In this document: positions 44,966 to 54,199 of the stretch, piece by piece
Numbering within the stretch: the first letter of the stretch is position 1
How the letters are laid out: each line of letters begins with the position of its first letter
Assembly (NCBI RefSeq): GCF_000002425.4
Contig: NC_037273.1
Span: forward strand, 11,250,639 to 11,314,638
Source of the DNA: Physcomitrium patens
Taxonomy: Eukaryota; Streptophyta; Bryopsida; Funariales; Funariaceae
DNA: 64,000 nucleotides
Direction of reading: 5' to 3'
Translations under genes and position numbers: made by a program
The notes under the pieces: model-generated
Database searches by the model: none
Told to the model about the DNA's origin: nothing
The model's input: only the letters and a program-made list of their open reading frames with translations

Positions 44966-46540
44966 AGATATAAGAGCTTCTATGCATGTAACAAAAGAAA
45001 GATCATATTTTGCTATATATGCCATAGTCATTTTTAATGGTAGAAAGTTATCAAAGAATATTCTTAATTAACATCAAGATTTTAAATATGTTTTTAAGAA
45101 GAAAAATACAAATATTCTTCCAAAATATTGATCCTATGATAGTTCCATTGATCTTTAAGAAAAAGCTCAACCGCTATTTGGACCAATCTATAATTAATTA
45201 CAGAACAAGTTGGTTGCATTAAAGAAAAACATAACAAGAACTTGGTTAAAAACTTCATATATCATTCAAAATCTCTAGTATGACTTCTTATCTTATTTGT
45301 AAAGAAAAAAAAATTGATCTCTATAGAAGTATGTAGATTATTAAGGGCTTAATAAGATTGCTATTAAGAATAAGAATCATTGATTTTAAGACTTCTTAAC
45401 CAACTCAATCAAACAAAGATTTATAAAAAACTACATCTACAAGGAGCATAAAACTTAGTCTATATTAATAAAAGGGATGAATAGAAGACTACTTTTTAAA
45501 TTAGGTATGGATATTTTGAAAATAATATCATATCTTTTGAACTTATGAATGTTCCAATCTTTTTTCAATATCTTATGAATGATGTTCTTTGTGAATTTCT
45601 TAATGATTTTTTTGTCTACTATTTAGATGATATTTTAAACTACTCTAAAAGCATAGAAGAATATGAACTTCATATTTATTGTGTATTACAAAAATTTAGA
45701 AATACAAGATTATATACCAAGATAAAAAAGTGTATATTCTATATTACTCAAGTTTATTTTTTAGGATATGTTATTTCCAACAAAAGTCTTATGATGGATT
45801 CTAAGAAGGTTCAAACTATTATAGATTGAAAGATTTCAAGAATAATCAAAAACATGCAATATTTTTTAAAATTTGCTAATTATTGCCAAATCTTCATGAA
45901 GAATTGTTTCAAGTTGTGATTTTTCTTATATATTTGGTATGTAAAGACAAACTTCAATGGAGTAAAGAAGTAGAAGTATCTTTTGAACTCTTAAAGACAT
46001 CATTTGTTTTTATTCTAATCTTGTATTACTTTGATTTTTTCAAGGCATTCATTATAGAAAAAATTGTACTACATTTGACTATAGGTAAAGTATTGTCACA
46101 ATTGACAATAGATCATAAACTCTACTTGATAGCTTTCTATTACAAAAAAATTTTATTAGCCAAAATTAATTATAAGATCTACATCAAAGAACTTTTTGCA
46201 ATTGTAGATTCATTTTAAGAATGGTGTTATTATCTAAAAGGTACTTTTAGTTCAATTATTATAAAAATGGATTATAAGAACCTTGTGTAATTCATATTAG
46301 GATATGTTTTGAATCATCGCCAAGCTTATTGATGCATAACTTTATTAAGATTTGATTTCAATATCACTTATTAATTCTAAAAAAATAAGATTTATCACAC
46401 TCACTTTCTAGAAATTTTTATCTTATATCAAAAGAATGAAATGTAGCTTTTGATTAATAAAGAATAATTTTTTTTCAAGCCCAATTATTTTCATCTTTGA
46501 GCAATAAAATCAAAATTAATTATTGATTCAATCTTTTCCA
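44966..46540 (+). pseudogene. RT and RNase H remnants of E
   Basis: 'MNVPIFFQYLMNDVLCEFLN' and the intact catalytic box YLDD in VYYLDDILNYSKS (about 45617) are followed by 'FLGYVISNKSLMMDSKKV' (45545-45829). RNase H fragments are 'FKAFIIEKIVLHLTI' and 'YLIAFYYKKILLAKINY' (45883-46218). Many stops are present. Confidence 0.8.
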
Positions 46541-47612
46541 AGAAAGTTCAATCAAATATATCTTCTGATCTTCTTATTCATGATATAAAGAATAATTCTT
46601 TTAATTCTTATAATACTTTTAAGTTCAAGTTTAAAAATAATCTATTCTATTTTGAAGGACAATTATATAATCTAGAAGGCAAAGCACAATTATATATTTT
46701 CTAAGCTCGTCATGATTTTTTAGTAGTCAGATATTTTGGACACAGTAAGTCTTTAGAGATAATATTGAGAGATTTATGGTAGCCTCAAATATGAAAGGTA
46801 TTTAAAATATTTGTAGAATCATGTGATTTTTGTACAAGATTAAAAATTCCTTGTTATTGATTTTATAAAATTTTTTAGCTATTACCTATTTTGAAACAAT
46901 TATAGTCTTTTATTTCTATAAATTTTATCATGAATTTTTAGTCTCAAGTTTATATGATTTTATATTTGTAATAGTAGATTGTTTTATCAAGATGGCATAT
47001 TTTATACCTTATACAAAATCTATCATTGGTGAAGAAACAACTAAGTTTTCTTTTGATAATATCTATTACTATCATGGATTGTCTAAGAATATTATATTAG
47101 ACAAAGAGACTCAATTTATATCAAGATTTTGGAGAATCTTTTTTAAGATTTTAAAGGTGGATATAAAGCTATCTTCAGCTTTTCATCATTGAATCAATAG
47201 ACATATGGAGAGTGTAAATGAAGTTTTGGAGCAATATTTGAGGTGTATCATCAATTCCTAATAAGATGATTGGATAGCTTTTTTGCCACTGGCAAAGTTT
47301 GCTTATAATAACATGATACATTCTTCTATGCAACAAATATTTTTTTTTGTTAATTATGATTATCATCAATAATTTAATAATTTTGATTTATTAAAAGTTG
47401 ATAATCGTAAAATAAAAGATTTGGCAAATCATTTCTTTGAGCTATATACAATAATAAAGGAACAACTAAAAGAAGCTAAATAAATAAAAAAAAAAAACCT
47501 ATGTAGATGCCTATCATAAGGAGCAACCTTAAGTCCATGTTAGCAACAAGGTATGATTACTTTGTCATAATATGAAAATTAATCATTATTATGATATAAT
47601 ACAACTAATAAG
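46541..47612 (+). pseudogene. Integrase remnant of E
   Basis: Pieces of the zinc region and catalytic core align with B: 'MAYFIPYTKSIIGEETTKF' and 'HGLSKNIILDKETQF' (46992-47192). The second catalytic Asp is kept in 'LDKETQF', but the GQTE motif is degraded near 47190. The segment stops at 47612 where I2 is inserted. Confidence 0.75.
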
Positions 47613-49062
47613 TGAAAGAATGAAAAAAATATAAAATATAAAATTTTTTGATTTTAAAATATTGTTGCAAATTATTTTAGAAATATAAATAATATTTTTA
47701 TGAAATAATAAATTAAAAATATAAATATTTCTTTTTTACAAAATAAGCTTCTACTTACTTTGTAGGATCATAAATAAGACAAAATTAGGTAGATTAAAAA
47801 GATAAAGAATGTAAACATATATAAGGAAGTTAATAATTGACTTTAGCAAAAATTACCTCAAAAAGGCAAAAATTAATACATAGAGGGGATTGGTTGTCAA
47901 CTTGGATTGAAATTAGATCTTAAGTATAAAACCACTTACCTATTGTAATTCCAAGATTCTTTTATAAATTAAAAAAAGAAATTTTAAAAAAGACTTTATA
48001 AGATTTTTTAGAGCATTAATTTTGAGTGATTTGAATTTGTAATGACTTTGTAAGAACTTTGAAAAGTTAGGATTGTTTTGGATAACTCTAAATTTTGTAA
48101 AATAAACTAAGATTTATAATTTTGACAATTTTATGAATTTTGTAGAAGATGTATAAGTGAAAGTTTGTAGAATTATGATTATAATTGTGTTTAATGTATA
48201 TATTAAATTTGGACTTAATCAAACTATGGATTAGAGATTATTAAAGTTCAAGTGGATTAAGATCTGAAAAATTAAATTTTTAGATCTAATGAGGTTATTT
48301 AAGAATTAAAAAAAATATTAATTAAATTAAGTGATTTTTATTAAAGTTAATAGTTGACTAAAATTTTAATACTTGTGTAAAATTTGAGAATAAGTGAGCA
48401 ATCGAATTAGAAGTTATTGCTACTAAAAGGTCAATATAAAGATCAAAGATGGAGGCCAATTGAAACTTAAGTAGATTATGACATTTTTTTCCATTTCAAA
48501 AGTTCAATTCACTTCAAATTTTTTGTACTTATTATCAATTGAAACATTGAGAGGTGTATAAAATTTTAAGCAAGATCAACAGTTTATTCAATAGATATTG
48601 AGGTTCTAAAACTGTACTAGAATTACTTTGATTTAATTAATTTTTGATTAGAATTTGTTTAAAAATTGATTAGGATTTATTTTAGGATTTAAGATCTAAT
48701 TAGGATTGATTTAGAATTTAAGGTCTAATTAAAGATTATTTAGGATTTAGGATTTTTTCGAAATTCTTTTGGATTTCTTTAGGATTTCTTTAGGATTTAA
48801 TTTATTCTTTTTTAATGATTTTTTTAGAAGTTTTAAAAAATTTCTTTGTATTTCTTTTATAATTTCTATAAAAATTTAGTTAGACTTAATTAATATTTGA
48901 TTATAATTATTAAGCTTTAATTATATTTTATATATAATTGTATTAGAGTTATTAAGAATTATTGTTGTAATTTTCTTTTATCTTCCACAATCAAGTATCT
49001 AATATATTCTAAAATAAGACTTCATGTAATACAATAATATTCTTATAATAAATTGAATTACT
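47613..49062. repeat. Family I solo LTR-like repeat, copy I2, in integrase of E
   Basis: It begins TGAAAGAATG and ends ATTACT, flanked by ATAAG (47608-47612) and ATATG (49063-49067), four of five. When it is removed the E sequence realigns with B across the junction (B reads ATCGTAGGCTTGG). There is no coding. Length is 1450 bp. Confidence 0.7.
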
Positions 49063-49534
49063 ATATGCTTGGACCAATTTTTATTTGTAAATAAGTCAAT
49101 CCTATTGCTTATTGATTATATCTATTAAAATTTATGAAAATCCATATTATATACTATATATATTTTTTTTGAATCATATAAGATAATAAATATTTTAGAA
49201 AGAAGACAAATATCACCTCATTCTATAGAGGTAGATAATAATCAAGAATTCAAGATGGAAAAAGTCTTAGATTTAAAGCAGTGTCCAAATATATTAAAAT
49301 ATCTTATTCATTGGCATAGATATGATATTAATAAAGGCACATAGGAGCTAGTTCAAAATCTTATAAATGCAGCAAAAAATTAATGCATTTGATATCACAA
49401 TCTTGAAAGACATTTTTGATGTTTAGTGATTTTATTAGAGATAAAAATGACTCTTGATGATATTACAAATGTTTTATTTTAATGAAGTTATAAAAGCTTG
49501 AATAATGCTCAAATAAGAGGATGATCTTTCCACT
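49063..49534 (+). pseudogene. Integrase C-terminus, chromodomain and 3' ORF start of E
   Basis: The segment aligns with 'VAYRLHLPESMKIHPVFHVS' and the chromodomain of B: about 49238-49345 encodes a decayed 'KVLDLKQCPNILKYLIHWH' with 'YDINKGT'. The 3' ORF follows in the matching frame as 'NLERHF*CLVILLEIK' (about 49395-49445). The J LTR starts at 49535. Confidence 0.7.
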
Positions 49535-50662
49535 TCTCAAAGACATGAATTAAAATAAGAAGAATCTAAAATGCTCTTGTATAACTCAAGAAGAATAAAT
49601 ATTCATTTCAAAAGTAATATAGTAATAAGATTAGAATGGCTATTGTAAAAGAAAAGAAGAATATAGACTCTTGAAATTAGATTAAGAATAAAAAAAGATA
49701 TTAAAAAGAGTGAAAAATGCTTCTTTCTTGCCTTTGTATATACCATCTAACTAGGAGCTATGTGATGACATTTTGTAAGACCACAAGACATGTTCAAATT
49801 GTGAGACACATGTTTTAACTTACAACTAAGTTTTTTATATGTGTACCACATAATTAACTTCTTCCACATGCTATCAATATAAGTGATATGTGGCTAATTT
49901 GTTGTCCAATTTTCTAACCTACAAACACATATAAAATAAAAGGTATATTTATAAAGCTTCTAAAAAGCTTCTCTAAAAGATATTATAAAATTAATTTATT
50001 TTTATTTGCTTCTACTTAATTATATATGTAATTATTGGAGTAAATATGTATATTCATGACATTATCCTTCCTTTTAGGAATGAGTTCTTCAAGGAATTGT
50101 CATCATATATTGAAAAAACCTAAGATGCAATAAATTGAATTTTTCAAATATTTTCATTTTTATTTTCTTAAAAGATGGTTGATAGGTCCTATTGGCCATT
50201 GATGGTATCTAATATTTAGGCAGGTAGATCAATCTGTTATTTGATTGTTGTTGAGATCTTTTTAACTTCTTTCAAATAAAATATTTGAAAGATTGTCAAA
50301 AGTTGTTTCTACTTCTAATAAGATTACTAAACATTGGAAGTCTCTTTTAAGGTTATGATATTAAATACATTGCATCTTACCATCTATTTAATAAATGATA
50401 TGTTATTCTTGAGGATCTTCATGTCAATTATATCATCTTGAATGTTGTGATAATTATATAATATCTTTTTTAATAAATCAACAAATGATAGCTTTCTAAT
50501 TATTGGTCTTCTATCTCCTTAGTGCCACAAATATATAAAAATCACAAAGAAGGATAGAAACTAAAATACTAACTTTTTTTGATCTTGTTTCTTTTATAGC
50601 AATATTTTTTCTATTCTTCATTTTGATTTTGATGGATGTCATCAATAAAAAGTATCAACCTT
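49535..50662 (-). mobile_element. Element J fragment: LTR and 3' internal region (minus strand)
   Basis: The LTR (49535-50061, E-like, ends CATGACA) is followed on the minus strand by a purine tract (CCTAAAAGGAAGGATAA) and the 3' ORF region up to the end of pol ('TTGATGACATCCATC' matches B's HQRHPSK coding end). It is cut at 50662 by the LTR of K. Confidence 0.75.
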
Positions 50663-51395
50663 TGTCACGGATATATATCTATTGTAGTTGTTATCTAAGT
50701 AATATGAATAAATAAAAATAAATAAAAGTAGATTAATTTTATAATATCTTCTAAAAAAACTTTTTAAAAGCTTTTTAGACACTATTTTGACTTTACATGT
50801 ATATATAGTTGATTAATTGGTTAGAAAATTGGTCAATAAACTAACCACATGCTACATATATTAGTAGTTTATAGAATAAGATAACTATGTAACATTCACA
50901 TAGAAAACTTACCTTGCAAATTAAGATATGTATCATGTAAAGTCAACATATTTTTGAAGGTTTTGTAGAACGTTGCCACATAGATCATAGGTATATAATA
51001 TATATATATATATATAGAGGCAAGAATGAAGTCTTCTTTATTTTTGTTAATTCTTTTCTTGTTTCTAATCTAGTTTTAAGAGTCTCTAGTTTCATTGTCT
51101 TTTGACAATAGTCATTCTTGTTTCCTTTTTAATATACATACTTCTCTATTTCTATTTCTTTGAGAGAGTCTCACTTATTTATTTGCTTTCATTGAATTTT
51201 TTTTGTTGACAAATTGACAAGAATACACTTATAATATCAAAGCTTTGTCTTTTTTTGATTAAAAATAGATTATCTCTTTTTCTTGATAAAACTTAAACAT
51301 ATTAGGAATTGCAGATTATCCTCTCCTAATATGATATTGTTTTTAGTATTTTTTTTGTTTTAAAATCTTCTCTTCTATTTATCTTAAAAAATATT

Positions 51396-51466
<71 letters not shown>

Positions 51467-51811
51467 TATTACATGTTATCACAATAGAGCTTCTTAAAAT
51501 GAAGAATATAATAGTACAAATGCGAGAAAAATTGAGGGAGTTAATACTTGCAATGTATCAACTTATTATACCACTATAAGAAAGAACAAGAATGGTAGGA
51601 AGCAAAGATATAGAGATGCTTAAAGCTGCTTGAATATTTACACTAAATCATGTTCCTTCTCATGTAGTGGTACATCCTTCCAATATTAGAAAATCAAGGA
51701 TTGCACTCCTCAAGAAGTTTAATGGCACAAGATCCAAGTTTTGAAGATTTATCAATCAAAGACAATTTGTAATTGCACTTCAATCTCAAAGCTATTGAAT
51801 TCTAGGATTGC
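50663..51811 (+). mobile_element. Element K fragment: 5' LTR, leader and first part of gag
   Basis: The LTR is 50663-51211 (TGTCACGGATATATATC to GTTGACA). The leader has AATTGACAAGAATAC right after the LTR, ATATCAAAGCTTTG further on, and a hairpin TTAGGA/TCCTAA (51302-51329) around TTGCAGATTATCC. Gag starts near 51500 and matches B gag ('GAGGGAGTTAATACTTGC'). It is interrupted at 51812 by element B; gag continues after 58182. Confidence 0.85.
51399..51462. repeat. (TA)n microsatellite in the leader of K
   Basis: An uninterrupted TA run of about 64 bases between the leader hairpin and gag of K. The same place in B has no such run, so it expanded after insertion. Confidence 0.95.
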
Positions 51812-52361
51812 TGTCACGGCCATAATCATGTAAGCTAATAATTACATATAGAAATAGGTAGAAGTAAGTAAAAGTAGATAAAAGTAAGTTAATTCTATAA
51901 TATTTAATATAAAAGCTTCCTAGAAACTTCCTAGACGCTGCTTTGACTTCATAGGTGTCTTTAATTGACTTTTTGGATTAGAAACGTGGTCAACAAGTTG
52001 GCCATGTGCCACACATGTTGTTAGCTTGAAGATCAAGCTAACTATGTGGCCCACACGTAGAAAAACTTTCCTTGTAAGTCAAGGCATGTGTCCTACAAAG
52101 TCAACACATATTGGAGGTCCTATAGAACGTCGCCACGTAGCCCCTAGTTAGATAGTATATATAGAGACAAGAGTGAAGGCTTCTTCACTCTTGTCAACTC
52201 CTTTCTTGCTCCTAGTCTAGGTTTAAGAGTCTTTAGTTTCTTGTCTTGTGGCAATAGCCATTCCAGTTTCCTTTTAATATACCTACTTGTTTATATTTTG
52301 ACTTATTATATCGAGATAGCCTTTTTGTATATTTTCCCTCATCGAGTCTTTGTCCTTGACA
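51812..52361 (+). repeat. 5' LTR of element B (550 bp)
   Basis: TGTCACGGCCATAATC to GTCCTTGACA. U3 is followed by TATATATA (52156-52163) and the palindrome GACAAGAGTGAAG / CTTCACTCTTGTC (52166-52195), which spans the predicted RNA start. Confidence 0.97.
52156..52197 (+). promoter_or_regulatory. TATA box, start-site palindrome and predicted RNA 5' end of element B
   Basis: TATATATA at 52156 is followed 31 bases later by ACTCTTGTCAA (52187-52197). These bases would be the first of the transcript and are the exact complement of TTGACAAGAGT at 52364-52374. A 13-bp perfect palindrome (52166-52178 with 52183-52195) surrounds the start. Confidence 0.65.
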
Positions 52362-52363
52362 GA

Positions 52364-52393
52364 TTGACAAGAGTACACTTACAATATCAGAGC
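52364..52393 (+). promoter_or_regulatory. Primer region of B: self-priming segment and tRNA-Met-like relic
   Basis: TTGACAAGAGT (52364-52374) begins three bases after the LTR, the position of a primer-binding site, and pairs with the predicted RNA 5' end over 11 of 11 bases. TATCAGAGC (52385-52393) matches nine bases of the initiator tRNA-Met site, but it lies 23 bases from the LTR and lacks the TGG needed to pair with CCA. Confidence 0.65.
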
Positions 52394-52404
52394 TTTGTTT
52401 TTCT

Positions 52405-52479
52405 TGAGTGAGAGTGGATTACCCCTTTCTCTTGACAAGACATAAGCGTATTAGAAGTTTGCGGATTACCCACTTCTAA
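52405..52479 (+). other. Leader hairpin pair of element B (GGATTACC loops)
   Basis: A first motif GAGAGTGGATTACCCC with weak CTCT closure (52405-52435) is followed by a hairpin TTAGAAG (52451-52457) / CTTCTAA (52473-52479) around TTTGCGGATTACCCA. Families A and K keep the loop with other complementary stems. Confidence 0.6.
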
Positions 52480-52569
52480 ACTGATATTGTTCTTAGTATC
52501 TTCTTTGTTATCAAGTCTTTCTTTTCTTTTGTCTTGAGCAGTATCAAACAAATTTTTCTTAGTGTCATT

Positions 52570-53574
52570 ATGGCAGAGCTTGTTGAAATGAAGAGTGCAA
52601 TGGCACAAATGCAAGAGCAAATGAGGGAGTTAATGCTTGCGATGCATCAACTCAATTCACCAACACATGAAAGAACAAGAATAGCAGAAAGTAGGGATAT
52701 AAAGATGATCGGAGCTGCTTCAACATCTACAACAAATCACGTTCCTTCTCCAATTGTACAACACCTTGTAAGCACTAGAGAACCAAGAATTGCCTTACCC
52801 GAGAAATTTGATGGTACGAGATCTAAGTTTCGAGGGTTCATCAATCAAGTACAATTGGCAATTGAACTTCAACCGCAAAGCTATCCAACTCCAGGATCAC
52901 AAGTCAGGTTTATTGACACTCTACTTTTTGGTTTTGTATTATCATGGTTTTCGTCTTTTCTTGAATAATAAAATCTAATATTGGACAATTTGGAAGCTTT
53001 TTTGGCAGAGTTTCGATCTATGTATGGTGAACACGATGCAACTCGTGTTGCAACAAATAAGATCCGAATTCTGCGACAAGAAAATCGCTCAGTAACAGTG
53101 TATGCTTCACAATTTCAACAACTTGTAATTGACATCAAGTGGGATGATGCTCCACTCATTAGTCAATTTCTTTATGGATTGCAATACGAAGTAAAGAAAT
53201 TGATGCTCAACTTACCTGATCCTCAAACTTTGAGTCAAGCAATCGATTTTGCGGTAAAATGTGATAATCGACTTTTCGAATTTCGATCTGAGAATCATTC
53301 ACGGGAACCTCAACGTTATTACTCAATGGCAACATCAACATCTTTGTCAAACGTCCATTCGGAAGTAGAAGACATGCAAATTGATGCGGTACGTTTTAAA
53401 CCTCTAACTGAGCAAGAAAAGATTCGTCGTCGACAAGAAGGATTATGTTTATATTGCGGAGAACCTAAGCACACTGCTCAACATTGTCCAAAGAAACGAC
53501 GCAACTATAAAATGAAAGGTACGACGGTCAAAGAAGACAACATGTCAGAAAACGGATTCGTCCAGCTGCAATAG
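52570..53574 (+). pseudogene. Gag of element B (two adjacent stops)
   Basis: The start is ATG 52570 (MAELVEMKSAMAQMQEQMRE), the counterpart of the ATG in K; an upstream in-frame ATG at 52534 is less likely because it lies in the leader. An N-terminal coiled-coil-like stretch is followed by 'ALPEKFDGTRSKFRGFINQV', the SWF core and the zinc knuckle CLYCGEPKHTAQHC (about 53449-53490). TAA TAA at 52966-52971 replaces CAA CAA, as shown by the K copy (GAACAACAAGC near 58246). It ends in CAA TAG at 53572, a stop shared with A1 and C. Confidence 0.9.
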
Positions 53575-54190
53575 GGACCGTACAGCTGGAACCTTGTACA
53601 ATTCCTAATGAAGGTCCTATCCTCTCCTCAGAACCCTCTCCTTGTTTTATAATAGACTTATATTTAGGACCTAAGAATTACAAAGCCTCTGCTTTATTAG
53701 ATTCGGGAGCCTCAGCATGTTTTTTAGATGAACAATTTGTTAAAAGTCGTAAAATACCCTTTGTACAGAAACCTAAACCAGTACATGTAGAAGTCATAGA
53801 TGGTCGTCCCTTGTCTTCTGGAGATGTCACTCATGAAACTCATCCTATAAAAGTAACAATAGACGGTCATGATAGCTACATAGCTTTTAACATAATTAAA
53901 TCCCCGTCTAATCCAATTATTTTAGGTTTATCTTGGCTAGAAAAATATAATCCTCGAATAGATTGAAATTCACGTAAACTTGACTTTTCCCAGAGCGTTA
54001 TTAATAGTTCTACTAACCAAGTAAAAAATTATAAGTCTAGTATAGTAAAACCCGTACTGATAGGTACAAAAGCATTTATACACGCAGCAAAAGAAGGATC
54101 AACTTTTGCTATTTATGTTGCACCTATTTCTGAAAACGTAAAGACTTCAAGTGGCATTCCAAGTCAATATCAGGAGTATCAAGACGTTTT
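53571..54190 (+). pseudogene. Protease and linker of element B, in the -1 frame relative to gag
   Basis: The frame overlaps the end of gag (open from about 53511) and reads 'IGTVQLEPCTIPNEG', then ALLDSGASACF with the intact Asp-Ser-Gly, 'HVEVIDGRPLSSGD' and 'PIILGLSWLEKYNPRID'. A TGA near 53965 stands for Trp ('ID*NSRKLDF'). The frame is lost in a run of nine A at 54193-54203, where eight would restore it to RT. Confidence 0.85.
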
Positions 54191-54199
54191 TGAGAAAAA

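Larger units (their letters stand above)
39553..49534 (+). mobile_element. Element E, decayed chromodomain-type Ty3/gypsy element with four insertions, 3' truncated
   Basis: The 5' LTR is 39553-40081, followed by gag, protease, RT, RNase H, integrase, chromodomain and the start of the 3' ORF. Insertions: repeat X (40518-41706), I1 (42163-about 43770), a solo B-type LTR (44409-44960) and I2 (47613-49062). It ends at 49534 where the LTR of J begins, so its own 3' LTR is missing. Coding is full of stops and very AT-rich. Confidence 0.85.
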
